Below, in pieces: positions 45,930-55,524 of a stretch of 64,000 bases of DNA (positions within the stretch are counted from its first letter, which is position 1; each line of letters begins with the position of its first letter). The position numbers and the translations under genes were made by a program. Source of the DNA: an uncultured Alteromonas sp. (GTDB lineage Bacteria; Pseudomonadota; Gammaproteobacteria; Enterobacterales; Alteromonadaceae). Below the pieces are notes generated by a model. That model made no database searches. It was given only the letters and a program-made list of their open reading frames with translations, and had not been told where the DNA came from. The stretch covers positions 1-64,000 of the forward strand of contig NZ_CAJXQY010000005.1 of assembly GCF_913058315.1 (NCBI RefSeq), read 5' to 3'.

Positions 45930-48902
45930 ATGCCCAGGTACTTCAGTCGCCAGACTTCCCATCAAGTCGCCATGCGTACAGTACTTTTCTCCCTGACTGT
46001 TTTATTCAGTATCACAGGCTATGCCGCCTCATCACAGCTTAGCGACTATTTTAAAGAAGTCTGGACCACTCGTGACGGCCTTCCCCACAATACTATTAAT
46101 GCCATAGCGCAAAGTGAAGACGGCTATCTGTGGATAGGCACCTGGGAAGGTGCTGCACGTTTTAACGGACGGGCATTTACCGTCTTTGGTCGTGGCGAAC
46201 CCAGCGGGATGCCGGATGTCGGGATCCGCACCATCTACAGAAATCATCAGCAACACCTTATCTTTGCCGGTGCCCGGGGCGGGTTGAGTGAACGCCGCCA
46301 GGATGACTGGCAAAGCTGGCCGCCCTTCAAAGTACTAATTAACGCCGTGGCCGATGACACCCAGGGTAACCTGTGGGTGGCCACTGAAGGCCAGGGGGCT
46401 TACCGCCAGACTCCTGAGGGAGAGCGTATCCAGCTGACTATTCAGCAAGGCTTACCGAGTAATGTGGTATCCAGTGTGCTGACTACCGAGGATGGCATAG
46501 TCTGGCTGGGTACCGGGCGCGGACTGGTTCGCTTAAACCGGGAAGATGACAACTTTCAGCCCGAACTGGTTGCCGGTTTACCAGCCGTACCGGTGCTAGC
46601 CCTGATAGCCTATGACAACGGCTTGCTGATTGGTACCGAGCGCGGCCTTTACCAGTATCAGGCAGGTAAAATCAGCGTCTTTTCGCCGCAGTTAATGAAC
46701 CTCCCTGTCTCGGTCTTACTGGCATTCGATGAGCAAATCTGGATAGGCACCACCGACCGGGGGCTGCTGCGCTACACTGATGCCGGGCTTGAAAGTTTAA
46801 CCATGGCGGCGGGTCTGCCAAACAACCGCATCCTGTCAATATTTCGCGACCGGGAAAACAGCATCTGGGTGGGCACCAACGGCGGCTTGTTCAGACTTCG
46901 TGACGCCCCCTTTGTAACCCTAACGGCAGAGCAAGGTTTAGCCGGCGACTATATTCGTTCGGTACTGTCACACAGTGACGGCAGCATCTGGGTTGGCAGT
47001 AGTCAGGGGGTAAGCCGGGTTACTACGGCCGGTATAGAAACCATCGACTTTTCAGCAAACAGCGACGGCCAGTCGGTGCTTAGTATGGTCGAAGGGCCAG
47101 AGGGGTCAGTGTGGATAGGCACATACTCCGACGGCGTGCTGCAATGGCAGGGTAATACGGTTGTTCAGCAATTCAACCGACGCTCAGGTTTACTCGCTAA
47201 TGAAGTCAGAGCCATCGCGGTGGCACCAGACGGTGGACTCTGGGTCGGTACCGGCCACGGATTAAACTACGTAGACAGCTCGGGCGTGACCAGCTATACC
47301 ACTGAGGATGGCTTGCCAACGCCGTTTGTGATGGGTCTGTACTTACATGATGACGGGCGTTTGTTTATTGGTACTGGCGGCGGTGTTGTTATACGCCGTC
47401 CTGACGGACACATTACGCCGGTCGATATCAGCAACCTGGATGATGCGGAATATGCCTTTGGTTTTGCTCCGGATCCGGACGCCGGGCTGTTATGGATGAG
47501 CACCGATCGCGGTTTAGTGGCTTACGAGCTGGCGAGTGGCCGCTTAACGATGCTCGGCCGCGACGCCGGATTGCCCTTTGATAAAGTATTTCAAGCTGTA
47601 ATAGACCGTGACCGGCACCTGTGGTTAAGCAGTAACCGTGGCATATTGCGTTTCAGACGCGAGCAGATCAACGAGTACCTCGCCGGGCAACGCCAGAGTG
47701 TCGATTACGAACTGTTTGGCGAAAGTGATGGCATGCAGAGTGCCCAGGCGAATGGCGGCTCCATGCAGGCGGCCACACTGGCCCAGGACGGCACCGTATG
47801 GTTTGCGACATCCAAAGGGGCCAGTCGGGTAAACCCGGCAGATCTGACCCGTTTTTCAGCCAATACACCACCGGTAGTCATTGAAGGATTTAAGGTCAAC
47901 GGCTCGGTAACGCCGTTACAATCCGAAAAAGACATAGCCGCTGGCGCAGACCGTATTGAAATCCAATTTGCCGGCCTGGGTTTTGTGATGCCAGAACGTA
48001 TTCAGTATCGCACTCAGTTACAGGGATTCGACAACAGCTGGGTAGAACGGGGCTCAAACACGATTGCCGAATACACTAACCTGCCACCGGGCGACTATCA
48101 GTTTTTAGTCAGTGCTTCCTACCCAGGCGGAGCCTGGAGCGAAAAAAATGCCAGCTTCCGGTTTACTATTGCTCCCTACTTCTGGCAGCAAACCGGATTT
48201 TGGTTTGCCGTGCTGCTGGGTGCGATAGCCATAGTCATTGTGGCACACCGTTGGCGAATGAAAAGCCTGCGTCAGCGCGCCGAAGAACTCAGCTCTCAGG
48301 TGGCAGAGCAAACTTATACACTTAAGCGGCAGGCCGATAACCTGCGTAAAGTGGATGAAGAACGCTCAGCGCTGCTGCTGGAACTCAAACGCCAGGCTGC
48401 TGAATTTGAGCAACAAGCCCGCTCAGATAAGCTAACCGGGCTGGCCAACCGGCGAGCATTTGATGAAGCGCTCCACAGCGAATGTGCACGAGCCAGACGC
48501 CGCGAGCAGCCACTTTGCCTGGCGCTGCTGGATATCGATCATTTCAAACAAATAAATGATACTTACAATCACAGTATTGGCGATCAGGTTCTGATGCAGG
48601 TGGCGCAGGAAATCAGTCGCTTTTGTCGGGACGAAGATTTGGTGGCCCGTTGGGGCGGCGAGGAGTTTGCGTTATTGTTACCTAACTGCGAGCGCGAGGC
48701 GGCACGGGTTATCTGCGAGCGCATTCGCCAGGCCATTACTGAAATCGATAGCACCGCCATCGCGCCGAGCATTGCTCTGAGCATCAGTATTGGCGTTACC
48801 ACTTATCAAAGCGCAGATACCTTTGACCTGTTGATTTCCCGGGCAGACAGCGCGTTATATACTGCAAAAGAAAAAGGCCGCAACTGTACTCAGCTGATCT
48901 AA
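45930..48902 (+). CDS. Large sensor diguanylate cyclase: signal peptide, two-component-type beta-propellers, Y_Y_Y domain, one helix, GGDEF
   Basis: This 990-aa inner-membrane protein is predicted to make cyclic di-GMP in response to a periplasmic signal. A signal sequence is followed by many ~45-residue propeller repeats with the WIGT/WVGT turn (for example DGYLWIGTWEGAARFNG, SIWVGTNGGLFRL, GLWVGTGHGLNYV). A Y_Y_Y domain comes next (FAGLGFVMPERIQYRTQLQG), then one transmembrane helix (FWFAVLLGAIAIVIVAHRW), a coiled-coil stretch and a GGDEF domain. The active site is RWGGEEF and an inhibitory RxxD (RDED) sits five residues before it. There is no histidine kinase part. The ATG at 45930 is used; a TTG at 45924 is possible. 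Confidence 0.88.
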   Translation: MPRYFSRQTSHQVAMRTVLFSLTVLFSITGYAASSQLSDYFKEVWTTRDGLPHNTINAIAQSEDGYLWIGTWEGAARFNGRAFTVFGRGEPSGMPDVGIRTIYRNHQQHLIFAGARGGLSERRQDDWQSWPPFKVLINAVADDTQGNLWVATEGQGAYRQTPEGERIQLTIQQGLPSNVVSSVLTTEDGIVWLGTGRGLVRLNREDDNFQPELVAGLPAVPVLALIAYDNGLLIGTERGLYQYQAGKISVFSPQLMNLPVSVLLAFDEQIWIGTTDRGLLRYTDAGLESLTMAAGLPNNRILSIFRDRENSIWVGTNGGLFRLRDAPFVTLTAEQGLAGDYIRSVLSHSDGSIWVGSSQGVSRVTTAGIETIDFSANSDGQSVLSMVEGPEGSVWIGTYSDGVLQWQGNTVVQQFNRRSGLLANEVRAIAVAPDGGLWVGTGHGLNYVDSSGVTSYTTEDGLPTPFVMGLYLHDDGRLFIGTGGGVVIRRPDGHITPVDISNLDDAEYAFGFAPDPDAGLLWMSTDRGLVAYELASGRLTMLGRDAGLPFDKVFQAVIDRDRHLWLSSNRGILRFRREQINEYLAGQRQSVDYELFGESDGMQSAQANGGSMQAATLAQDGTVWFATSKGASRVNPADLTRFSANTPPVVIEGFKVNGSVTPLQSEKDIAAGADRIEIQFAGLGFVMPERIQYRTQLQGFDNSWVERGSNTIAEYTNLPPGDYQFLVSASYPGGAWSEKNASFRFTIAPYFWQQTGFWFAVLLGAIAIVIVAHRWRMKSLRQRAEELSSQVAEQTYTLKRQADNLRKVDEERSALLLELKRQAAEFEQQARSDKLTGLANRRAFDEALHSECARARRREQPLCLALLDIDHFKQINDTYNHSIGDQVLMQVAQEISRFCRDEDLVARWGGEEFALLLPNCEREAARVICERIRQAITEIDSTAIAPSIALSISIGVTTYQSADTFDLLISRADSALYTAKEKGRNCTQLI

Positions 48903-48940
48903 TCGGTCTGATTGTTTAAGAGCCGGTTATAGCGCCTATA

Positions 48941-49471
48941 TCAACTTCCAGAGACTTCATAACAGCGACTGGCAAAGTCAGGCAGTTTACTTTGGGCGCG
49001 CCCGTATAAATGCACATGCCAGGTAGGATGTTGCCCGCGCCCGGCATCGATAGCATGGATTTCACTCTTCTCCATGACCAGTATGTCTCCTGTGGCCACG
49101 GCGCATTCTGCTGTATTAATCACGGTATGACTGGTGTTATCCAGGTGCCGATAAAAGAGATGGTATTCAGTTCCGCGAAGCCCCACGATGACAGCCCAGG
49201 TATGATGGTCATGAGGCGGCGTATCCACACCAATGCCATCAGACACCAGATAGGCTGATGGACCACCATTGGGGTCCACACTGAGTGGATACATCAGTTC
49301 CTCACCGGGATCAGCCTGTCGGAACAAGCCGGTTGCAAAACCCTTCGCCATACAAATACTTTTGAGCGCTTGCCCCATCGGTTGCAATTGTGAGTATTCA
49401 GGGTCGGTAGCAGTAAAATCTGCGCGGACTTGCTGAACAAATTTATCGATACCGTGGAGATGGTCGTTCAT
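48941..49471 (-). CDS. Cupin-fold protein, cysteine dioxygenase-like
   Basis: This 176-aa protein has one cupin barrel with likely metal ligands in TPPHDHHTWAVIVGLRGTEYHLFYR and in HPTWHVHLYGRA. The pattern is that of the predicted metal-dependent double-stranded beta-helix enzymes related to cysteine dioxygenase. The actual substrate is unknown. It lies 9 bases upstream of nothing obvious but follows the small membrane-protein gene at 49699 on the same strand, so the two may be co-transcribed. Confidence 0.7.
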   Translation of the reverse strand: MNDHLHGIDKFVQQVRADFTATDPEYSQLQPMGQALKSICMAKGFATGLFRQADPGEELMYPLSVDPNGGPSAYLVSDGIGVDTPPHDHHTWAVIVGLRGTEYHLFYRHLDNTSHTVINTAECAVATGDILVMEKSEIHAIDAGRGQHPTWHVHLYGRAQSKLPDFASRCYEVSGS

Positions 49472-49480
49472 CCGCCCTCC

Positions 49481-49699
49481 TTACCTGATAGGTGCCGCAG
49501 GCCGCACATCCTTTTTCAGTACCAGAATCATTAAAAAGATCAGCGCCAGCGGTGGTATCAGCGCAGAAACAACCGCCAGTATGGTAGTGAGCAGCGGGGT
49601 CTCAGTTTTACGCTTGCCAAGGCAATACCCCGTAGCCGCCATAATAATCATTAGCCCAATCATCAATGTGCCCAGCAAGCTCGCATTAATTGATCCCAT
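49481..49699 (-). CDS. Small two-helix membrane protein, 72 aa, unknown
   Basis: I choose the ATG at 49699, with AAGGAAG upstream. It gives two hydrophobic helices (LLGTLMIGLMIIMAATGYC, then LLTTILAVVSALIPPLALIF) joined by a charged loop GKRKTE. A longer reading to 49825 has a basic, Cys-rich start that does not look coding. I do not recognise the family. Confidence 0.6.
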   Translation of the reverse strand: MGSINASLLGTLMIGLMIIMAATGYCLGKRKTETPLLTTILAVVSALIPPLALIFLMILVLKKDVRPAAPIR

Positions 49700-49814
49700 G
49701 TTTTCTTCCTTGTATTTGGCCACTACTCCTCTCACAAAAATTAGCATGCAGCACAACCAACCACAAGCAGCCCACCTTAATCTGGAGTAAACACGCCGCC
49801 CACATTGCATCATA

Positions 49815-49826
49815 ATCGTCGACATA
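49815..49826. promoter_or_regulatory. GTCGAC-centred site 1 (weak)
   Basis: ATCGTCGACATA shares the central GTCGAC with the two better sites at 49963 and 50016, but the flanks match poorly. Confidence 0.3.
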
Positions 49827-49962
49827 ATACTTTGGTGGTACGGTGCTACCGCTCAATTTACAATCAGCTATACTGGCTCTCACGCAGAGCGCAGTACTGG
49901 CAGGGGCTGGCCACCGACTAGCCGAATTAACATGCCGATATCCTCCCTTCCCAAAGCTCAAC

Positions 49963-49974
49963 TTTGTCGACAAT
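49963..49974. promoter_or_regulatory. GTCGAC-centred site 2, candidate PrpR (GntR) operator
   Basis: TTTGTCGACAAT is nearly the palindrome ATTGTCGACAAT, the form I associate with GntR-type propionate regulators in Shewanella-like bacteria. The wider dyad CTTTGTCGACAATAAAG adds further symmetry. Confidence 0.55.
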
Positions 49975-50015
49975 AAAGCCGCATTTCTATTGACTACCGC
50001 CATGGTAACGCCTAT

Positions 50016-50027
50016 ATTGTCGACATA
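50016..50027. promoter_or_regulatory. GTCGAC-centred site 3, candidate PrpR (GntR) operator
   Basis: ATTGTCGACATA ends 24 bases before the GntR start, where binding would repress the gntR-prp promoter. It is 53 bases from site 2, about five helical turns. Confidence 0.6.
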
Positions 50028-50051
50028 ATTTCTAATAGTGAGCCATTAATT

Positions 50052-50720
50052 GTGAGTATCGCAGCCTTTGCAGAACAAGCTGTTACCAGTGCTGATAAAA
50101 CCTTTTTACAGCTCCGGGTAGATATTGTTGAAGGCGCTATCCCGGCAGGCAGTAAACTCAGCGAAACTGAACTGTCGACAAAGTATCAGGTAAGTCGAGC
50201 CGTGATCCGGGAGGCAATTAATCGCCTGGAATCCTGTCATTTAGTTGAGCGTAAAGCCAATGTCGGGGCCCGAATCGTCTCTTTAACGCCAGAAGGTTTA
50301 ATCCAGCTTTATCAGGTGCGCGAAGCCCTCGAGGGCATGGCCGCACGTCTGGCGGCGAAGAACATGTCTGATGAAGAAATTGCCGACCTTACCGCCCTGC
50401 TCGATAATCACTTTCAAACCGTTAAAGGCGGCGAGTCTTACTATCAGGAAGCCGGCGATCTGGATTTTCATTACCGCATTATTCTGGGCAGTAAGAATCA
50501 ACATCTCATCGAAGTGCTGGTGAACGGCATCTACCATTTAATTCGCATGTACCGTGTGCAGCTCGGCATGGCCGGGCCTCGGGTGACCACCGCGTTTGAT
50601 GAACACAAGCACGTGGTACAGGCAATCGCAAATCGTGATGAAGAGCTGGCAGAAATGCTCATGCGACGTCACATTTTGTATTCAAAAAACAATATTGAAC
50701 GCAAGTTGCTTCAATCCTAA
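50052..50720 (+). CDS. GntR family regulator (FadR/FCD type) of the methylcitrate cluster
   Basis: This 222-aa repressor-type protein has an N-terminal winged helix (EGAIPAGSKLSETELSTKYQVSR, VIREAINRLES). The C-terminal FCD helical domain binds a ligand, and the likely metal-site residues lie in DLDFHYRIILGSKNQHLIEVL and the last ~30 residues (FDEHKHVVQAIANRDEELAEMLMRRH). It starts with GTG. Standing directly upstream of prpB it very likely controls propionate catabolism and its own promoter. It could be called prpR, but that name is also used for the unrelated sigma-54 activator. Confidence 0.9.
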   Translation: MSIAAFAEQAVTSADKTFLQLRVDIVEGAIPAGSKLSETELSTKYQVSRAVIREAINRLESCHLVERKANVGARIVSLTPEGLIQLYQVREALEGMAARLAAKNMSDEEIADLTALLDNHFQTVKGGESYYQEAGDLDFHYRIILGSKNQHLIEVLVNGIYHLIRMYRVQLGMAGPRVTTAFDEHKHVVQAIANRDEELAEMLMRRHILYSKNNIERKLLQS

Positions 50721-50744
50721 TCAACCTAAACCAAGAGAATGATT

Positions 50745-51623
50745 ATGAGCGCAGGTAAAAAATTTCGTCAGGCATTGGCCGACAATAAACCGCTTCAAAT
50801 CGTAGGCACCATTAATGCCTACAGTGCCATGATGGCTAAAGCCATTGGCCATAAGGCTATCTACCTCTCTGGTGGTGGTGTTGCGAATGCCTCCTACGGT
50901 CTGCCGGATCTGGGTATGACATCATTGAATGACGTGATCGTTGACGTGCAGCGCATTACCTCTGCCTGCGACCTGCCTTTACTGGTAGATATCGACACCG
51001 GCTGGGGCGGTGCATTTAACATTGCCAAGACCATTAAAGACATGGAAAAAGCCGGTGCTGCTGCGGTGCACATGGAAGACCAGGTTGCCCAAAAACGTTG
51101 CGGCCACCGTCCAAACAAAGAAATCGTATCTACTGCTGAAATGGTTGACCGTATCAAAGCCGCTGTGGATGCCCGCACCGACCCGGACTTTTTTATCATG
51201 GCCCGCACCGATGCTTTCGCTCAGGAAGGTCTGGAAAAAGCCATTGAACGCGCGAAGGCTTATGTGGCAGCCGGTGCTGACGGTATTTTCGCCGAGGCAG
51301 TTAAAACAGAAGAGCATTACCGTGCCTTCGCTGAAGCCCTGGATGTACCGATTCTGGCGAATATTACCGAATTTGGTCAAACCGAACTGTGGAATAAAGA
51401 ACAGCTCGGCGAATGGGGGGCTGCCATGGTGCTTTATCCATTGAGTGCGTTCCGAGCCATGAACAAAGCCGCCGAAACGGTTTACACCGCCATCTTGAAA
51501 GACGGTGATCAAAAAGCGGTCACAGATATGATGCAAACTCGCATGGAACTCTATGAATACCTCGGTTACCACGAGTATGAGCAAAAGCTCGATGCTTTAT
51601 TTGCGGAAGGTAAAAACAAGTAA
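50745..51623 (+). CDS. prpB: 2-methylisocitrate lyase
   Basis: It splits 2-methylisocitrate to pyruvate and succinate, the last step of the methylcitrate cycle. It has 292 aa. The catalytic loop KRCGH lies in [35 protein letters not shown] and [18 protein letters not shown] are family motifs. The ATG at 50745 has AAGAGA upstream at good spacing and is preferred to the one at 50739. Confidence 0.97.
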   Translation: MSAGKKFRQALADNKPLQIVGTINAYSAMMAKAIGHKAIYLSGGGVANASYGLPDLGMTSLNDVIVDVQRITSACDLPLLVDIDTGWGGAFNIAKTIKDMEKAGAAAVHMEDQVAQKRCGHRPNKEIVSTAEMVDRIKAAVDARTDPDFFIMARTDAFAQEGLEKAIERAKAYVAAGADGIFAEAVKTEEHYRAFAEALDVPILANITEFGQTELWNKEQLGEWGAAMVLYPLSAFRAMNKAAETVYTAILKDGDQKAVTDMMQTRMELYEYLGYHEYEQKLDALFAEGKNK

Positions 51624-51721
51624 GTGATTAACCGGCTGATGCCGCCCAATCGGGTTTTGCCACCCGCACAGCGTCAGCCCGAATAAATGTACTCTACAAA
51701 AATTACATTAGGAGATAAACG

Positions 51722-52846
51722 ATGGCTAAAGTACTCAGTGGTGCAGGCTTACGTGGTCAGGTAGCCGGTAAAACCGCCTTATCAACAGTAGGTGTTTCAG
51801 GCTCTGGCCTGACCTATCGCGGTTACGATGTAAAGGACCTGGCCAATACCTGTCAGTTTGAAGAAGTTGCCTATCTGATTCTTAAGGGTAAGCTCCCTAA
51901 CCAGTCAGAACTGGATGCATACAAAGCCAAGCTGAAAGGCATGCGCAGCTTACCACAGGCCTTGCTGGACGTACTGGAACGTATCCCGGCCGATGCCCAT
52001 CCTATGGATGTAATGCGTACCGGTTGTTCCATGTTAGGTAACCTGGAAATGGAAAACGACTTTAGCGAGCAGGACGCGATTACCGACCGGCTGTTAGCGT
52101 GTTTCCCAAGTATCATTTGTTACTGGTATCGTTTCTCTCATGATGGCGTACGTATCGACGTTAACACCGATGACAACTCTATTGGTGCGCACTTCCTGCA
52201 TATGCTACATGGCGAAAAGCCAAATGCTCTGCACGAACAGGTCATGCACGTATCGCTGATCCTGTACGCAGAACACGAGTTTAATGCTTCAACCTTTACC
52301 GCTCGCGTTTGTGCCTCAACCTTATCCGACATGCACTCTTGTATTACTGGTGCGATTGGTTCACTACGTGGACCGCTGCACGGTGGTGCCAACGAAGCGG
52401 CCATGGAACTGATTGAAAACTTTACGTCACCTGAACATGCTGAAGCCGAAATGATGGGCAAGCTGGAGCGTAAAGAGAAAATCATGGGCTTTGGTCATGC
52501 GGTTTACTCTGAGTCAGATCCGCGTAATGAGATCATTAAAGGCTGGTCAGAGAAACTGGCAGCCGATGTAGGTGATACTGTGCTCTATCCGGTATCGGTT
52601 CGTTGTGAAGAAGTCATGTGGCGCGAGAAGAAACTGTTTTGTAACGCGGATTTCTTCCATGCATCGGCTTACCACTTTATGGGTATTCCAACCAAACTGT
52701 TTACGCCTATCTTCGTGATGTCACGTTTAACAGGCTGGGCTGCTCACGTAATGGAACAACGCGCTGACAACCGCATTATTCGCCCTTCTGCAGACTACAC
52801 TGGCGAAGATCTGCGCCCGGTACCTGCTATCGCAGATCGCGCTTAA
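51722..52846 (+). CDS. prpC: 2-methylcitrate synthase
   Basis: It condenses propionyl-CoA with oxaloacetate. It has 374 aa of the citrate synthase fold. The active-site His lies in GSLRGPLHGGANEAAMELIE, the second His in KIMGFGHAVYSESDPRNEII, and the Asp in NADFFHASAYHFMGIPTKLF. TTAGGAGATAAACG is a strong ribosome site. It is 98 bases after prpB, with a small hairpin in the gap. Confidence 0.97.
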   Translation: MAKVLSGAGLRGQVAGKTALSTVGVSGSGLTYRGYDVKDLANTCQFEEVAYLILKGKLPNQSELDAYKAKLKGMRSLPQALLDVLERIPADAHPMDVMRTGCSMLGNLEMENDFSEQDAITDRLLACFPSIICYWYRFSHDGVRIDVNTDDNSIGAHFLHMLHGEKPNALHEQVMHVSLILYAEHEFNASTFTARVCASTLSDMHSCITGAIGSLRGPLHGGANEAAMELIENFTSPEHAEAEMMGKLERKEKIMGFGHAVYSESDPRNEIIKGWSEKLAADVGDTVLYPVSVRCEEVMWREKKLFCNADFFHASAYHFMGIPTKLFTPIFVMSRLTGWAAHVMEQRADNRIIRPSADYTGEDLRPVPAIADRA

Positions 52847-52855
52847 ATCCTTATT

Positions 52856-52880
52856 GCCGCTTCGTGACCGTCGAAGCGGC
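52856..52880 (+). repeat. Hairpin in the prpC-acnD gap
   Basis: GCCGCTTCG pairs perfectly with CGAAGCGGC over a 7-base loop, between the prpC stop and the acnD start. There is no T run, so it is a stabilising or processing element, not a terminator. Confidence 0.6.
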
Positions 52881-52906
52881 ATCTATGCAACGCTTTAGGA
52901 TACGTC

Positions 52907-55495
52907 ATGAATACCGAATACCGTAAAAGCCTGACAGGCACCAATCTGGACTATTTCGACGCGCGTGAAGCCGTTGACGCCATTAAACCCGGCGCCTTTG
53001 ACACTCTGCCCTACACCTCACGGGTGCACGCAGAAAACCTGGTTCGCCGTTGTCCTCCGGAACAGTTAAAAGACTCACTCATTCAGTTAATCGAGCGCAA
53101 ACGCGACCTTGATTTTCCGTGGTTCCCGGCGCGCGTGGTATGCCACGACATATTAGGACAGACCGCCCTGGTTGACTTAGCCGGCTTACGTGATGCCATT
53201 GCCGAAAAAGGCGGTGATCCATCCAAAGTCAACCCGGTCGTACCAACTCAGTTAATTGTGGATCACTCTCTGGCTGTTGAACATGCCGGTTTCGAAGAAG
53301 ATGCCTTTGAGAAAAACCGCGCCATTGAAGACCGTCGTAACGACGACCGTTTCCACTTTATCAACTGGACAAAAACCGCGTTTAAAAACGTGGATGTTAT
53401 TCCACCAGGCAACGGCATTATGCACCAGATTAACCTGGAGAAAATGTCTCCGGTTGTGCATGCCAAAGACGGCGTGGCCTTCCCGGACACGCTGGTTGGC
53501 ACCGACAGCCATACCCCGCACGTTGACGCCTTAGGTGTTATCGCCGTGGGTGTCGGCGGCCTGGAAGCAGAGAGCGTGATGCTCGGTCGTGCTTCTTACA
53601 TGCGCTTACCCAATATCGTGGGTGTTGAGTTAACCGGTAAACCACAGCCGGGCATTACTGCCACCGATATCGTACTGGCTCTGACCGAATTCCTGCGTAA
53701 AGAACGTGTAGTCTCTGCCTACCTGGAATTCTATGGCGAAGGTGCCGCACACTTAACCTTGGGTGACCGCGCGACGATCTCTAATATGACGCCGGAATAC
53801 GGTGCCACGGCAGCGATGTTCTACATCGACAATCAGACCCTGGATTATCTGACACTCACCGGGCGTACCGCTGAGCAGGTGGAGCTGGTTGAAACCTATG
53901 CCAAACAGGCTGGTCTGTGGGCCGATACCCTGACCGAAGCCGAATATGAGCGTGTACTGACCTTTGATTTATCGTCAGTGACGCGCAACATGGCTGGCCC
54001 TTCGAACCCTCATGCACGTTTAGCCACCAGCGATCTCGCCGCCCGTGGCATCGCCGGCAAGTGGGAAGAACAGGAAGGCTTAATGCCGGATGGCGCGGTG
54101 ATCATCGCCGCGATTACCAGTTGTACCAACACCAGTAACCCGCGCAACGTAGTGGCTGCCGGTTTGTTGGCACGTAATGCTAATGCCAAAGGCCTGGTGC
54201 GTAAGCCCTGGGTGAAAAGCTCACTGGCACCAGGCTCAAAAGTGGTAAAAATGTATCTCGAAGAAGCTAACCTGTTACCCGAGTTGGAACAGCTTGGTTT
54301 TGGTGTGGTGGCCTTTGCCTGTACTACCTGTAATGGTATGAGTGGTGCGCTGGATCCGCGTATTCAGCAGGAAATCATCGACCGCGACCTCTACGCCACT
54401 GCGGTTCTCTCTGGCAACCGTAACTTCGATGGTCGTATCCACCCATACGCCAAACAGGCTTTCTTAGCCTCACCACCGCTGGTAGTGGCTTACGCCATTG
54501 CCGGTACCGTGCGCTTTGATATCGAAAAAGACATCCTTGGCTACGATCAGGATGGCGAGCCGGTCACCCTGAAAGACATCTGGCCAAGTGACGAAGAAAT
54601 CGATGCCGTAGTAAAAGCCTCGGTAAAACCTGAGCAGTTCAACAAGGTGTATGAACCTATGTTTGACCTGTCGGTTGATTACGGTGATGACATCGACCCA
54701 CTATACAAGTGGCGTGAAATGAGCACCTATATCCGTCGCCCCCCTTATTGGGAAGGTGCATTGGCGGCAGAGCGTACGCTCAAGGGAATGCGTCCTCTGG
54801 CCATCCTGCCAGATAACATTACGACGGACCATTTATCGCCATCCAATGCCATTATGGCGAGCAGTGCAGCCGGTGAATACCTGGCGAAAATGGGGCTGCC
54901 GGAAGAAGACTTTAACTCTTATGCCACTCACCGCGGCGATCACTTAACGGCCCAGCGTGCCACACTGGCCAACCCGAAGATTTTCAACGAGATGGTCGTT
55001 GAAAACGGCGAGGTCAAGCAAGGTTCACTGGCGCGTATTGAGCCGGAAGGTAAAGTGACCCGCATGTGGGAAGCCATTGAAACTTACATGGAGCGCAAGC
55101 AGCCACTGATCATCGTGGCGGGCGCCGACTATGGTCAGGGCTCGTCCCGCGACTGGGCAGCCAAAGGGGTCCGGTTAGCGGGTGTGGAAGCCATTGTGGC
55201 GGAAGGCTTCGAGCGCATTCACCGTACTAACCTGATTGGTATGGGCGTGTTACCGCTTGAGTTTAAAGAGGGAACTACCCGTAAGACCCTGGGTTTAGAC
55301 GGTACCGAAACCTACGACGTACTTGGCGAGCATACGCCTGGCGCTACGTTAACGCTGGTGATTCACCGTGCCAACGGTGAAAGCGTTGAGGTGCCGGTGA
55401 CCAGTCGTTTAGATACTGGCGAAGAAGTCTCTATTTATGCGGCTGGCGGTGTCTTACAACGCTTTGCCCAGGACTTCCTGGAAGGCAACGCGTAA
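52907..55495 (+). CDS. acnD: Fe/S-dependent 2-methylisocitrate dehydratase AcnD
   Basis: It dehydrates 2-methylcitrate to a 2-methylaconitate isomer and needs PrpF to make the cis form. It has 862 aa, of the aconitase family. Cluster cysteines lie in AAITSCTNTSNPRNVV and VAFACTTCNGMSGALDPR. GTDSHTPHVDALGVIAVGVGG and the C-terminal swivel GADYGQGSSRDWAAKG are present. The acnD-prpF pair replaces prpD. Confidence 0.97.
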   Translation: MNTEYRKSLTGTNLDYFDAREAVDAIKPGAFDTLPYTSRVHAENLVRRCPPEQLKDSLIQLIERKRDLDFPWFPARVVCHDILGQTALVDLAGLRDAIAEKGGDPSKVNPVVPTQLIVDHSLAVEHAGFEEDAFEKNRAIEDRRNDDRFHFINWTKTAFKNVDVIPPGNGIMHQINLEKMSPVVHAKDGVAFPDTLVGTDSHTPHVDALGVIAVGVGGLEAESVMLGRASYMRLPNIVGVELTGKPQPGITATDIVLALTEFLRKERVVSAYLEFYGEGAAHLTLGDRATISNMTPEYGATAAMFYIDNQTLDYLTLTGRTAEQVELVETYAKQAGLWADTLTEAEYERVLTFDLSSVTRNMAGPSNPHARLATSDLAARGIAGKWEEQEGLMPDGAVIIAAITSCTNTSNPRNVVAAGLLARNANAKGLVRKPWVKSSLAPGSKVVKMYLEEANLLPELEQLGFGVVAFACTTCNGMSGALDPRIQQEIIDRDLYATAVLSGNRNFDGRIHPYAKQAFLASPPLVVAYAIAGTVRFDIEKDILGYDQDGEPVTLKDIWPSDEEIDAVVKASVKPEQFNKVYEPMFDLSVDYGDDIDPLYKWREMSTYIRRPPYWEGALAAERTLKGMRPLAILPDNITTDHLSPSNAIMASSAAGEYLAKMGLPEEDFNSYATHRGDHLTAQRATLANPKIFNEMVVENGEVKQGSLARIEPEGKVTRMWEAIETYMERKQPLIIVAGADYGQGSSRDWAAKGVRLAGVEAIVAEGFERIHRTNLIGMGVLPLEFKEGTTRKTLGLDGTETYDVLGEHTPGATLTLVIHRANGESVEVPVTSRLDTGEEVSIYAAGGVLQRFAQDFLEGNA

Positions 55496-55508
55496 ACCTG
55501 AATTAACT

Positions 55509-55524
55509 GAGGGCTTCGGCCCTC
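55509..55524 (+). repeat. UUCG-tetraloop hairpin in the acnD-prpF gap
   Basis: GAGGGC-TTCG-GCCCTC forms a very stable 6-bp hairpin, 25 bases before the prpF start. There is no T run, so it should not terminate transcription. Confidence 0.65.

Larger units (their letters stand above)
49700..50051. other. 352-base intergenic region upstream of the prp cluster
   Basis: It holds the divergent promoters of the small membrane protein (minus) and the GntR regulator (plus), and three GTCGAC-centred sites (listed separately). No ORF or RNA gene is supported. Confidence 0.5.
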
